A stretch of 64,000 nucleotides of DNA from SVEL01 sp045126215. Its GTDB lineage: Bacteria; Bacillota; Clostridia; Lachnospirales; Lachnospiraceae. Every line of letters starts with the position of its first letter. Within the stretch, counting starts at the first letter, position 1. The notes beneath the pieces are model-generated. The model was not told where the DNA came from, made no database searches, and saw only the letters and a list, made by a program, of their open reading frames with translations. Where the stretch lies: the NCBI GenBank assembly GCA_045126215.1, contig JBGVOD010000023.1, positions 40,821 through 104,820 of the forward strand. The letters run 5' to 3'. This document shows, piece by piece, positions 17,690 through 26,850 of the stretch. Both the position numbers and the translations under genes were made by a program.

Positions 17690-17863
17690 AATATATCTTC
17701 CTTCGCTTTTCTTTTGATGCATTTAGTGTATCCTTTTTCTTATAAAAAACATATACAATTTTATGTCATATTTCATAGTATTAAAGTACCATAATATTAC
17801 AAAGAAAAAAATATAATTAACAACTTTGTCATATTAGTATTTTTTTTGTAATAAGTCAAGGCT

Positions 17864-17899
17864 TTATTAAAAAAACAGTCAGTGGCAAGCTGACTGTTT
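17864..17899 (-). terminator. Rho-independent terminator of asd
   Basis: AAACAGTCAG (17873-17882) pairs with CTGACTGTTT (17890-17899). A run of T follows in the minus direction, 25 bases past the asd stop. Confidence 0.88.
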
Positions 17900-17923
17900 C
17901 TAGTATATTAGGATTTTTAAAAT

Positions 17924-19009
17924 TTATTTTGCTTCAATATAACCTAAAGCTGTAAGCATTTCTGCTGAAAGAACAGCACCACCTGCTGCACCACGTACTG
18001 TGTTGTGTGAAAGACCAACAAACTTGTAGTCATATACTGTGTCTTCTCTAAGACGACCAACAGATATTCCCATACCGTTTTCATAGTTAACATCTAAATT
18101 AACCTGTGGACGATTATCTTCTTCAAGATACTGGATAAACTGCTTTGGAGCTGATGGTAACTTTAATTCCTGTGGAAGTCCACTGAAGTTAACAAGTTTT
18201 TCAATAAGCTGTTCCTTTGTTGGTTTCTTATTAAACTTAACAAATACTGCTGCTGTATGACCATTTAAAACTGGTACTCTGATACACTGTGTTGTAATTA
18301 CAGGAAGAGATGCCTTCTTGATAACACCATCTTCAATCTTACCCCAAAGTCTAAGTGGTTCCTGTTCACTCTTTTCTTCTTCTCCACCTATATAAGGAAT
18401 AATATTTTCAACCATCTCAGGCCAATCCTTAAATGTTTTACCTGCACCTGAAATTGCCTGATATGTTGTAGCAACAACTTCAACTGGTTCAAATTCTTTC
18501 CATGCATTTAATACAGGAGCATAGCTCTGAATTGAACAATTAGGTTTAACAGCCACAAAACCTCTCTTTGTTCCAAGTCTTTCTTTCTGGAACTTGATTA
18601 CTTCATAATGTTCTGGATTAATTTCAGGAACTACCATTGGAACATCTGGTGTCCATCTATGTGCACTGTTATTTGAAACAACAGGTGTTTCTGTCTTAGC
18701 ATATTCATCTTCAATTGCTTTGATTTCATCTTTTGACATATCTACTGCTGAAAATACAAAATCAACCTTTGAAGCAACTTCATTTACTTCGTTTACATTC
18801 ATAACAGCAAGCTTCTTAACTGCTTCTGGCATTGGTGTTGTCATTTTCCATCTGTCACCAACTGCTTCTTCATATGTTTTTCCTGCTGAACGAGGGCTTG
18901 CAGCAACTACTACAACCTCGAACCATGGATGGTTCTCTAATAATGAAATAAAACGCTGACCTACCATACCAGTAGCACCTAAAATTCCAACTCTTAATTT
19001 CTGACTCAT
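17924..19009 (-). CDS. asd: Aspartate-semialdehyde dehydrogenase (archaeal/fungal-type)
   Basis: The enzyme reduces aspartyl phosphate to aspartate semialdehyde with NADPH, the branch point to lysine/diaminopimelate, threonine and methionine. The protein has 361 residues. The nucleotide-binding loop is GATGMVGQRF at the N-terminus, the catalytic cysteine is C158 in KPNCSIQSYAP, and the second conserved block is SGAGKTFKDWPE. The residues around the cysteine and the overall length fit the archaeal/fungal class rather than the Gram-negative Asd. AGGAG lies 8 bases before the start. It is monocistronic with its own terminator. Confidence 0.94.
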   Translation of the reverse strand: MSQKLRVGILGATGMVGQRFISLLENHPWFEVVVVAASPRSAGKTYEEAVGDRWKMTTPMPEAVKKLAVMNVNEVNEVASKVDFVFSAVDMSKDEIKAIEDEYAKTETPVVSNNSAHRWTPDVPMVVPEINPEHYEVIKFQKERLGTKRGFVAVKPNCSIQSYAPVLNAWKEFEPVEVVATTYQAISGAGKTFKDWPEMVENIIPYIGGEEEKSEQEPLRLWGKIEDGVIKKASLPVITTQCIRVPVLNGHTAAVFVKFNKKPTKEQLIEKLVNFSGLPQELKLPSAPKQFIQYLEEDNRPQVNLDVNYENGMGISVGRLREDTVYDYKFVGLSHNTVRGAAGGAVLSAEMLTALGYIEAK

Positions 19010-19138
19010 TTTAATTATCTCCTATCAATCGTGTTTGCCATACACGGACATTTGTCCGTAACGCTTGTTTTAATATATCATACAATAAAAAAAATGCAAG
19101 TACTTTTTTCAATTTTCTTGCATTTTTCATTTATCTCC

Positions 19139-19167
19139 TTGACACAACTGCCTTTTTTTAATATATT
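19139..19167 (+). promoter_or_regulatory. Promoter of the tRNA-Thr gene
   Basis: TTGACA (19139-19144), 17-base spacer, TATATT (19162-19167). The predicted start is a few bases before the tRNA at 19179. Confidence 0.8.
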
Positions 19168-19178
19168 TTTCTTTGTAA

Positions 19179-19249
19179 GCTTCCATAGTTCAACGGTAAA
19201 ACAGGTCACTCGTAATGTCCAGTTGTCGGTTCGATTCCGATTGGAAGCT
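19179..19249 (+). tRNA. tRNA-Thr, anticodon CGT
   Basis: A 71-base cloverleaf can be drawn. The acceptor stem GCTTCCA/TGGAAGC is perfect (19179-19185 with 19242-19248). The T arm is GTCGG-TTCGATT-CCGAT. The anticodon loop CTCGTAA (19209-19215) has CGT at 19211-19213, reading ACG threonine codons. CCA is not encoded. Two helices are imperfect: a C-A mismatch closes the D stem (19191/19199) and a T-T mismatch lies inside the anticodon stem (19206/19218). The strong promoter argues that it is transcribed. Its 3' end directly abuts the stop codon of the convergent LTA-synthase-like gene. Confidence 0.8.
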
Positions 19250-20821
19250 TTATTTTTTTAAAAATTTCTGTTCATAATACTTGCTTCTTAACAGAATCTC
19301 ATTATTAATATATTCTGTTCCAAGCATTTCTGATAATGTCTGTTTATCTGAAAAAAGATTTGTACCAAGTCCCAATCTGTCCCCTTCTATTTTGACACCT
19401 AGTGCTGCAAGTGTAGTAGGAAACATATCCATTGTATTAAATACTCGCTCTTTATTAAGATTTTTTATAATATCACTATCATCGTCAAAATACGGATTAA
19501 TAATTACACCATATATTGTCCTTTCATAATCAGAATCATCTATTTCTTCAAAGAAATCCGGATCCATGCTTAAGTGATCTCCAACAATTATTATCGTTGT
19601 ATTATCATAGAAATCCTGTTCCTGTACCCATTTCACAAAATCATATACCTGCATATCCGCACATTTTATAACGTTAGCATATTGTTCTTCATATTCATCA
19701 CCACATCTTGAACATTTATATCCATCTTCTGTATGTGTATCCATTGTAGCCATTACGAAATTAAATGGTTCATTTTTTGACGCCAGATCAAGTATCTCTT
19801 TTTTTGCAATACCATATAACTTCTTATCTTCTACACCCCACCAAACAAAATATCCATCCCTAACATATCCACAATCTATCTGTTTTTCATAATCCATAAT
19901 CTTATAATTGCCATGTTGCTCATATAAATGATTTGTTCCCGCAAATGACGAATCAGAGCCTATACATATTTCATTTGTATACCCTTCTCTTTCCAATATA
20001 TCACCAAGATTGCAAAGTCCCGGCAGAAAGTCGTCCCATCTTCCATATTCATTCTCCCCCATTGGAATTGACAATGGAATTCCTGCTGACATCGCTGTCA
20101 TAGCTGCAATGGTCCAATCACAATTTGAAGCAATACTGGCACCTTTTCCATCTATTCCAAACGATACATTTTCTCTCTGTAATTTTGTTAAATTGGGAAT
20201 AAGATTATATTCAAAATATCCTCCCTCTTCCTCTGATTTATATGTATTTTCCATAGATTCCATATAAACATAAATAAGATTTTTCTTTTCTTCTGGAAAA
20301 ATTATATCCACTTCTTCCGGATTTACGTAATATTCATCATATATTTCAGTTGTTTGCATTTGATGATAAACATATTCAAAGAAACCTAAATAAATTGAAA
20401 AAAACACAAAAAATGCAACAAAAGAACACGCTCCAGAAATTAAAATAACATTTTTCTTAAGTTTCTTTCCTATTGTTATAAAAAATAATAATCCTATTGC
20501 AATTGATAACAAAACTACATTTTTTAAATAATCTATAACATATCCACCTGCTCCCGTCATAGGAGTTTTTAATTGAAATATTATGCTTTCCGTACTAACA
20601 GGACCGAATGTCTCATCAACCCATACACATGTAATTAATAAAGCTATTCCCAATACAAATAAGAATAAACCAATATATACCTTAACACTTTTATAATTAT
20701 TTATTTTCTCTTTTTCTACTTTTATATCATTTTTTTCAGTTTTATTTGTTTCTTCTATTTTATTTACTTCTTCTATCTTGTCTATTTCTTTAATTTTTCT
20801 AATATCTTTTAATTTTCTCAT
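19250..20821 (-). CDS. LTA synthase-like sulfatase-fold membrane enzyme (phosphoglycerol transferase family)
   Basis: The protein has 523 residues. An unusual highly charged N-terminus (about 1-45, repeated KIEE/TNKTEK units) is followed by three hydrophobic spans (about 46-68, 90-110, 118-140) and an extracellular sulfatase-fold domain. Metal and catalytic landmarks are YVYMESMENTY, CDWTIAAMTAMSAG (likely nucleophile Thr), DTHTEDGY and IVGDHLSMD. Such enzymes transfer glycerol phosphate or phosphoethanolamine from lipids to envelope polymers; the three-span layout differs from five-span LtaS, so the acceptor is uncertain. A CSRC pair near CGDEYEEQ could bind metal or form a disulfide. The stop codon touches the tRNA-Thr 3' end. 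Confidence 0.82.
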   Translation of the reverse strand: MRKLKDIRKIKEIDKIEEVNKIEETNKTEKNDIKVEKEKINNYKSVKVYIGLFLFVLGIALLITCVWVDETFGPVSTESIIFQLKTPMTGAGGYVIDYLKNVVLLSIAIGLLFFITIGKKLKKNVILISGACSFVAFFVFFSIYLGFFEYVYHQMQTTEIYDEYYVNPEEVDIIFPEEKKNLIYVYMESMENTYKSEEEGGYFEYNLIPNLTKLQRENVSFGIDGKGASIASNCDWTIAAMTAMSAGIPLSIPMGENEYGRWDDFLPGLCNLGDILEREGYTNEICIGSDSSFAGTNHLYEQHGNYKIMDYEKQIDCGYVRDGYFVWWGVEDKKLYGIAKKEILDLASKNEPFNFVMATMDTHTEDGYKCSRCGDEYEEQYANVIKCADMQVYDFVKWVQEQDFYDNTTIIIVGDHLSMDPDFFEEIDDSDYERTIYGVIINPYFDDDSDIIKNLNKERVFNTMDMFPTTLAALGVKIEGDRLGLGTNLFSDKQTLSEMLGTEYINNEILLRSKYYEQKFLKK

Positions 20822-20919
20822 TATATATCAATCTCTTTATTTGTTTATTATTATGTTTTTTCTAAATTAAGAATCACCTGCATATACCCAGCCAACAACT
20901 GAGTTCATCTATGCACTAA

Positions 20920-21903
20920 TTAACCAGTAAATTTCTCTACTGAATTCATAAATCTTCTTTTTACATCGACTAAAAGTTCCTGAATTTCACATTCATCAAG
21001 ACCCACATATGGTACAAAACCTCCAGCCATTGTAGGATGGCCTCCTCCAGTTCCAATACCCTTAAGTGCATCTACTATTAATGCTCCTGCATCTACATGA
21101 CTGTCTTTCATACAACGCACGGAAATCTTTATGCCTGTGCTTTTTACAGAATATACAAAAGCAATCTTAACAGTTTCAATTTTTAAAATAAAATCCGCTA
21201 TTGTACCTATTAATGCCTCTGGACAATCGTCACCCGTATTTGCAATACCTACTATATTTGAAATACTTATAGACTCTATAGCTTTTGCAAAGGCTTTCAA
21301 GTCATCTACCTGCATCGTTTCATTTTCTAATCTGCTGATTTTCTTTCTTTCCGTCCTATTAAACAACTTATAGAAAATATCAAGATCTAACTTTGATACA
21401 CCTCTTGTCATATTTGCTGTATCAACATTTATACCATATAATATAGCCTCCGCTACATCATCTGACATTTCTATATTATTTTCCAAATAATAAGAAGCAA
21501 CTATCGAAACACAAGCTCCAATATCCTCTCTTATATCAGAAAACTCATAATCAACATTTACATTCATAGGATGATGGTCAATACTTGCAATAACAGATCC
21601 TCTGATTTGAGTTATATTTCCATTTCCTTTTTGCGAATCAATAAGAATTATTTTATCTTCTTCAGAAATTTCTTCCAATGTATCCACGTCAAATATTTCT
21701 ATTCCAAACAACTCTTTCATTAGCTTTATATTAGTTCTATCTATTTTACCTTTATAACAGATTTTTGCACAAATATTTTTTGTTTTTAGTAGCTGTTGTA
21801 AAGCAAAGGCACTAGATATAGCGTCCGGGTCTGGAAAATTATGTGTTTGAATATATACAAATTCAGTGTTAATAACACTAACCAGTTCATCAAATTTTGT
21901 CAT
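20920..21903 (-). CDS. DHH/DHHA1 phosphoesterase (NrnA-like)
   Basis: The protein has 327 residues. I placed the start at 21903 because GGGAG lies 8 bases upstream; the longer frame contains that site. The DHH-domain motifs are HNFPDPDAISSA near the N-terminus, LIDSQKG, and IDHHPMN. The DHHA1 motif GTGGGHPTMAGGF is near the C-terminus. The family hydrolyses short oligoribonucleotides and 3'-phosphoadenosine 5'-phosphate (NrnA) or linear or cyclic dinucleotides. Without membrane or PAS domains this is the NrnA-like, not the GdpP-like, type. The substrate cannot be fixed from sequence alone. It is divergent from nrdD. Confidence 0.85.
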   Translation of the reverse strand: MTKFDELVSVINTEFVYIQTHNFPDPDAISSAFALQQLLKTKNICAKICYKGKIDRTNIKLMKELFGIEIFDVDTLEEISEEDKIILIDSQKGNGNITQIRGSVIASIDHHPMNVNVDYEFSDIREDIGACVSIVASYYLENNIEMSDDVAEAILYGINVDTANMTRGVSKLDLDIFYKLFNRTERKKISRLENETMQVDDLKAFAKAIESISISNIVGIANTGDDCPEALIGTIADFILKIETVKIAFVYSVKSTGIKISVRCMKDSHVDAGALIVDALKGIGTGGGHPTMAGGFVPYVGLDECEIQELLVDVKRRFMNSVEKFTG

Positions 21904-21999
21904 AAAATTACTCCCAACACTCCATTTATATGAATATTTCATTACAAGTATAATTTATAATTCTTATTTTGTCACTAAAAACAACCATTCAGGACTTTT

Positions 22000-22046
22000 A
22001 TACTATATCTTGTGTTTGTATTTTAAAAAATGCATATATTTTGTAG
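22000..22046 (+). promoter_or_regulatory. Tandem NrdR-type boxes upstream of nrdD
   Basis: Box 1 (22000-22015) reads ATACTATATCTTGTGT and differs from the published NrdR consensus (acaCwAtATaTwGtgt) at two of 16 positions. A weaker half-conserved copy (22031-22046) lies exactly 31 bases on, the usual three-helical-turn spacing of NrdR box pairs, and overlaps the -35 of the nrdD promoter. NrdR represses ribonucleotide reductase genes when dATP is ample. Confidence 0.7.
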
Positions 22047-22072
22047 ACAAATGTATATCATAATGCTATAAT
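22044..22072 (+). promoter_or_regulatory. Promoter of nrdD-nrdG-dut
   Basis: TAGACA (22044-22049), 17-base spacer, TATAAT (22067-22072). It leaves a leader of about 100 bases before nrdD. Confidence 0.7.
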
Positions 22073-22175
22073 ACGAAATGTACGCAACAATAAAATTTAA
22101 CTACATCAATATTTTTTTGTAGTATTGTACTTATATTTTGTAATTTTGGTTGTAAATATGAAAAAGGAGAAAGTT

Positions 22176-24302
22176 ATGAAGGTTATCAAGAGAGACGGTC
22201 GACAAGTTGAATATGATCGTAACAAAATTGCAATTGCCATCGGCAAAGCAAACGAAGGTGTCGAAAAGGAAGAAAGAATCAGTGAAGAGAAAATCTACAA
22301 CATAATTGCATCTATTGAATCAAGAAATGCTGATATGATGCAGGTTGAAGATATTCAGGATATCATTGAGCAAAAACTTATGGCAGAGAAAAAGTTTGCA
22401 CTTGCTAAATCTTATATTAAGTACAGATATACACGTGAACTTGTACGTAAATCTAATACTACTGACGATTCAATTCTCAGTCTTATAAAAAACAGCAATA
22501 AAGACGTAATGGAAGAAAATTCCAATAAAAATGCCATTATTGCTTCAACTCAGCGTGATCTTATTGCTGGAGAAGTTTCAAAAGACTTAACAAAACGTAT
22601 TCTCTTACCGGAAAAGATTGCCAAAGCTCATGAAGAAGGTGTGCTTCACTTCCATGATGCCGATTACTTTCTACAGAGTATATTTAACTGTTGTCTTATA
22701 AACATAGGTGATATGTTAGATAATGGCACTGTTATGAATGCTAAACTTATAGAAAGTCCAAAGAGTTTTCAGGTAGCATGTACTGTTATGACACAGATTA
22801 TTTCAGCTGTAGCAAGTAGCCAGTATGGTGGACAATCTGTTGATATCAAACATCTTGGAAAATATTTAAGAAAAAGTAAAGAAAAATACAAACAACATTT
22901 TGAAGAACTTTATGGTGACAAAATGGACTCTGATTTGATAGATTCTCTTGTTAAAGATAGACTTGAAGACGAGCTTCGTTCCGGAGTTCAGACAATGCAA
23001 TATCAGATTAATACACTTATGACAACAAACGGTCAGTCACCTTTTGTTACAATATTTATGTATATTGAAGAGGGTTATGAATACGAAGAAGAAGTTGCTA
23101 TGATTATTGAAGAAATATTAAAACAGCGTCTTCAGGGTATCAAAAATGAAAAGGGTGTATATGTTACACCAGCATTTCCAAAACTTATATATGTTTTGGA
23201 TGAAAACAACTGTTTAAAAGGTGGTAAATATGACTACATCACAAAACTTGCTGTAAAATGTTCATCTAAGAGACTTTATCCTGATTACATTTCAGCAAAA
23301 AAGATGAGAGAAAACTACGAAGGAAATGTATTCTCTTGTATGGGATGCCGTTCATTCTTAAGTCCATGGAAAGATGAAAATGGAAATTATAAATGGGAAG
23401 GTCGTTTTAATCAAGGTGTTGTAAGCATTAACCTCCCACAGATTGGTATTATTGCTAAAGGTGACGAAGAAGTCTTCTGGCAATTACTTGAAGAAAGACT
23501 TTCTTTATGTTTTGAAGCGCTTATGTGCAGACACCATGCACTTGAGGGAACTCTCTCTGATGTAAGTCCAATTCATTGGCAATATGGTGCAATTGCAAGA
23601 CTGAATAAAGGCGAAACAATTGATAAATTACTTCACAATGGATATTCAACAATTTCGCTTGGATATATTGGATTGTATGAAGTTACAAAACTTATGACAG
23701 GCGTAAGCCATACAGATCCTAAAGGTTGCGAGTTTGCATTAAAGGTTATGAAAAGATTAAGAGGTGCTTGTGACACTTGGAAAGAAACTACAGGTCTTGG
23801 CTTTGGTTTATATGGAACACCTGCCGAAAGCTTATGTTACAGATTTGCCCGTATTGACAAGGAACGTTTTGGTGATATTCCTGATGTAACAGACAAAGGA
23901 TACTATACAAACTCATACCATGTAGATGTTAGAGAAAAAATTGATGCTTTCTCTAAATTCACATTTGAAAGTCAGTTCCAGACTATTTCATCAGGTGGTG
24001 CTATTTCATATGTTGAAATTCCAAATATGAGACATAATCTGGAGGCTCTTGAAGAAATTGTTAAATTCATATATGATAATATTCAGTATGCTGAATTTAA
24101 CACAAAATCTGACTACTGCCATGTGTGCGGATTTGATGGTGAGATAATAATTAATGATAAATTAGAATGGGAATGTCCACAATGTCATAATAAAGATCAT
24201 TCAAAAATGAATGTTACAAGACGTACATGTGGCTATTTAGGTGAAAATTTCTGGAACGTAGGAAAAACAAAAGAAATTAATTCCAGAGTTCTTCATGTAT
24301 AA
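22176..24302 (+). CDS. nrdD: Anaerobic (class III) ribonucleoside-triphosphate reductase
   Basis: The enzyme reduces NTPs to dNTPs under anoxia using a glycyl radical. The protein has 708 residues from the ATG at 22176, which has AAGGAG upstream; the longer frame from 22125 contains that ribosome site. An ATP-cone allosteric domain is at the N-terminus (VIKRDGRQVEYDRNKI, about 1-95), followed by the large radical barrel. The C-terminal zinc site is made from CHVCG and CPQCH pairs, and the glycyl-radical motif is RRTCGYLG with the radical Gly near residue 682. nrdG follows after 196 bases and dut after that. NrdR-type boxes lie upstream. Confidence 0.97.
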   Translation: MKVIKRDGRQVEYDRNKIAIAIGKANEGVEKEERISEEKIYNIIASIESRNADMMQVEDIQDIIEQKLMAEKKFALAKSYIKYRYTRELVRKSNTTDDSILSLIKNSNKDVMEENSNKNAIIASTQRDLIAGEVSKDLTKRILLPEKIAKAHEEGVLHFHDADYFLQSIFNCCLINIGDMLDNGTVMNAKLIESPKSFQVACTVMTQIISAVASSQYGGQSVDIKHLGKYLRKSKEKYKQHFEELYGDKMDSDLIDSLVKDRLEDELRSGVQTMQYQINTLMTTNGQSPFVTIFMYIEEGYEYEEEVAMIIEEILKQRLQGIKNEKGVYVTPAFPKLIYVLDENNCLKGGKYDYITKLAVKCSSKRLYPDYISAKKMRENYEGNVFSCMGCRSFLSPWKDENGNYKWEGRFNQGVVSINLPQIGIIAKGDEEVFWQLLEERLSLCFEALMCRHHALEGTLSDVSPIHWQYGAIARLNKGETIDKLLHNGYSTISLGYIGLYEVTKLMTGVSHTDPKGCEFALKVMKRLRGACDTWKETTGLGFGLYGTPAESLCYRFARIDKERFGDIPDVTDKGYYTNSYHVDVREKIDAFSKFTFESQFQTISSGGAISYVEIPNMRHNLEALEEIVKFIYDNIQYAEFNTKSDYCHVCGFDGEIIINDKLEWECPQCHNKDHSKMNVTRRTCGYLGENFWNVGKTKEINSRVLHV

Positions 24303-24344
24303 TTTATTAACGTCAGAGCTTTATAATATTATAGTAAAAAGAGT

Positions 24345-24372
24345 GCCTCATACTTTATTTAAAGTATGAGGC
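24345..24372 (+). other. Hairpin in the nrdD-nrdG gap
   Basis: GCCTCATACTTTA (24345-24357) pairs perfectly with TAAAGTATGAGGC (24360-24372), leaving only two unpaired bases. No T run follows (TAAATAATAG), so it is not a classical terminator. It may stabilise the nrdD 3' end or set the nrdD:nrdG expression ratio. Confidence 0.7.
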
Positions 24373-24498
24373 TAAATAATAGATTTATTTAAATAATAGT
24401 TTTGTCTATGTAATAGCTTTGTATATATAACAAATAATATCTAAATAATTTTAAGTAGCAGAATTTACTCAAATACAGATTTTATCCAGGAGAACGAA

Positions 24499-25029
24499 AT
24501 GAATTATGCATCAATAAAAATAATGGACGTCGCAAACGGACCAGGCATAAGAATGTCTCTTTTCGTAAGTGGATGTCGCCATTATTGTAAGGGTTGCTTC
24601 AACCAGGAGGCATGGGATTTTAATTACGGCAAACCTTTTACTCAAAATGAAATTGAATATATTATTGATTATTGTAGTAGTCCCCATATTGCAGGGCTTA
24701 CCCTTCTTGGTGGAGAACCGCTTGAACAGGTAAATCAACAAGGACTTCTTCCACTACTTCGTGAATTTAGAAAAAAATTACCAAACAAATCCATCTGGTG
24801 TTTCACAGGATTCGATTTTGAAAAAGATGTTTTAGGGTATATGATAAAAGATTTTCCAGAAACCAAAGAGCTGCTTTCGTATATAGATGTGCTTGTTGAT
24901 GGTGAATTTAAAGAAGACTTAAAAGATTTATCATTAAGATTTAAGGGTTCCTCAAATCAGAGAACTATACTATTACGTGAAACTCTGGAAACAGGTACTA
25001 TTAAACTATGGGATGATAAAATTAAATAA
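24499..25029 (+). CDS. nrdG: Anaerobic ribonucleotide reductase activating protein (radical SAM)
   Basis: NrdG generates the glycyl radical on NrdD using S-adenosylmethionine and a [4Fe-4S] cluster. The protein has 176 residues. The N-terminal NGPGIRMSLFVSGC is followed by the radical-SAM CxxxCxxC motif (GCRHYCKGCFN), and GGEPL is the SAM-binding segment. AGGAG precedes the ATG at 24499. It follows nrdD in the same direction with a hairpin between, and dut comes 60 bases later. Confidence 0.96.
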   Translation: MNYASIKIMDVANGPGIRMSLFVSGCRHYCKGCFNQEAWDFNYGKPFTQNEIEYIIDYCSSPHIAGLTLLGGEPLEQVNQQGLLPLLREFRKKLPNKSIWCFTGFDFEKDVLGYMIKDFPETKELLSYIDVLVDGEFKEDLKDLSLRFKGSSNQRTILLRETLETGTIKLWDDKIK

Positions 25030-25089
25030 AATGTAGCTATTAAAAACAATACAAAATAGTTACAAAAAAATAAATAAGGAGAAATAACT

Positions 25090-25533
25090 ATGAAACAAAA
25101 CGTAAACATCAAAAAACTTAATCCAAACGCAATTATTCCAACATATGGAACAGAATTTGCAGCAGGTGCAGATCTATATGCGTGTATTGAGGATAACATT
25201 GTAATTCCTGCACACTCAACTTCTTTTATCCATACAGGAATTGCACTTGAAATTCCTGCAGGTTTTGCTGGATTAATCTATGCAAGAAGTGGACTTGCAT
25301 GTAAAAAAGGACTTGCACCAGCCAATAAAGTTGGGGTAATCGATTCTGACTACAGAGGTGAGATTATGATTGCATTACATAATCACACAGATAATGACCT
25401 ATTTATCACAAATGGTGAAAGAATTGCCCAATTAATCGTTACACCTTATATAACAGCAAACTTTATAGAAGTAGATGAACTTAACGAAACAGTTCGTGGT
25501 GAAGGTGGTTTTGGTTCTACTGGCTCAAATTAA
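25090..25533 (+). CDS. dut: Deoxyuridine 5'-triphosphate nucleotidohydrolase (dUTPase)
   Basis: The enzyme hydrolyses dUTP to dUMP and pyrophosphate, keeping uracil out of DNA and supplying dUMP to thymidylate synthase. The protein has 147 residues, normal for the trimeric class. All five motifs are present: AAGADLYA (1), YARSGLA (2), GVIDSDYRGEI (3), GERIAQLIV (4) and the flexible C-terminal RGEGGFGSTG (5). AAGGAG lies upstream. As last gene of the nrdD-nrdG-dut unit it links dNTP production with sanitation. A strong bidirectional terminator follows. Confidence 0.95.
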   Translation: MKQNVNIKKLNPNAIIPTYGTEFAAGADLYACIEDNIVIPAHSTSFIHTGIALEIPAGFAGLIYARSGLACKKGLAPANKVGVIDSDYRGEIMIALHNHTDNDLFITNGERIAQLIVTPYITANFIEVDELNETVRGEGGFGSTGSN

Positions 25534-25583
25534 TTTCTTTTTTACATTCATTTCATGGCTAAAAGTCACGAGTGTTCTATATC

Positions 25584-25639
25584 AAAATAAAAAGTTTCAT
25601 AGGAAATGCTTTTACATTTCCTATGAAACTTTTTATTTT
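25584..25639. terminator. Bidirectional terminator between dut and spoIIP
   Basis: A long inverted repeat: AAAATAAAAAGTTTCATAGG... on the left pairs with ...CCTATGAAACTTTTTATTTT on the right, with A and T runs at the ends. The spoIIP stop codon (25633-25635) lies within its right arm, so it serves both convergent units. Confidence 0.9.
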
Positions 25640-26850
25640 GGAGATAATACTGAATCAAGAAGTTCGGCAAGTGGATTCATAGCATACTTTGCCTCTTCAA
25701 ATGTATTATTTTGAGCTCCTACTTCTATCAGAACTGATTTTGCACGCAAATGCAGATTGTACTGATATGCATCAATATAATTTCTTCTTGTAAATCCCGG
25801 AAAATTCTCAAGTGCTTTTAACTTAAGTTGAAAACTGAACGCTAAATTATCCTCTCTGTAAGGGTTGTATAAATAACTTATATCTCCGTTATTATTTCTA
25901 CTTATTCCATTAAAAAACATTATCTGGGCGACTGCTCTTCCGTTGTAGTCATATAACAATTTATCACTGCCTTCCGGTAAACCATCTCTATGAACGTCTA
26001 ATACCACCTCTATAGATGGATTTTCTTCCAATATCTGCTCAATAACCGGTGTTGCATATGTATAAGCTTTTGACCTGTCAAAAACTCCATTTACTTCATC
26101 AAAACTTCTTGTTACATGAATAACATTGTATCCGTAATCTTTTGATAATATTTCAGCTAAATAAGTTCCAACTTCAACGATACTCATCCCTTGTTCAGTT
26201 GAGTCAGAGAATTTTTCTTTACTATGTGTATGGTAAATTAATATTTGTGGATTTTCATTACTTCCGTGCATACTCATATCTTTTTGAAGAAGTGATATTC
26301 CATTAATATCATCAGGCACTACTTTTGCTCTGTCAGTTATTACATAAAAATTATTCACAATATAATCAAAATCTGCTAATTGCTCATTTGATAATACTAC
26401 TTTACTATAATTTAAACCAACTCCACCAAAAGTTTCTACTGCTTTTGTATCAATATCGGAAGCTTCATAATTCACAACTCTTTGCTCCGTTGTTTCATTT
26501 TCAGCTAGTCCATTATTTGTATCTATATTTATTTTATCTGCATCTTTTATGCTAGGAGTATACGTCACAAGATCAACCCCCTCCTTCAATTTCATATATG
26601 CAACTGCATTCATATTATCCTCAATTTTACTTATAACAATCCTATTATATGTATCATAACTATCTGCTTTATTCTTTACATACCCTTGCGCGTACAACAT
26701 ATTATCTAAGATATACTCATATCGTTTAGTCTCAAACCCCTTTATATTTTCAAGTAAACCATCACATATTCCTTCTATATTTTTCCATAAAAAAACAACC
26801 ATTATATACAAAACACATAGGACAATTATCTGCTTCTTTTTCTTTATCAT
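25633..26850 (-). CDS. spoIIP: Stage II sporulation protein P
   Basis: SpoIIP is a peptidoglycan amidase/endopeptidase that works with SpoIID and SpoIIM to thin the septum for engulfment in the mother cell. The protein has 405 residues with an N-terminal membrane anchor (about 6-22) and a long extracytoplasmic region. The catalytic zinc-type landmarks are ILIYHTHSKEKF, VLDVHRDGLP and VLIEVGAQNN near the C-terminus. The start has AAGAGG upstream. holA lies upstream beyond a 260-base AT-rich gap that holds a tandem repeat. Its presence indicates a sporulation-lineage genome. Confidence 0.93.
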   Translation of the reverse strand: MIKKKKQIIVLCVLYIMVVFLWKNIEGICDGLLENIKGFETKRYEYILDNMLYAQGYVKNKADSYDTYNRIVISKIEDNMNAVAYMKLKEGVDLVTYTPSIKDADKINIDTNNGLAENETTEQRVVNYEASDIDTKAVETFGGVGLNYSKVVLSNEQLADFDYIVNNFYVITDRAKVVPDDINGISLLQKDMSMHGSNENPQILIYHTHSKEKFSDSTEQGMSIVEVGTYLAEILSKDYGYNVIHVTRSFDEVNGVFDRSKAYTYATPVIEQILEENPSIEVVLDVHRDGLPEGSDKLLYDYNGRAVAQIMFFNGISRNNNGDISYLYNPYREDNLAFSFQLKLKALENFPGFTRRNYIDAYQYNLHLRAKSVLIEVGAQNNTFEEAKYAMNPLAELLDSVLSPK

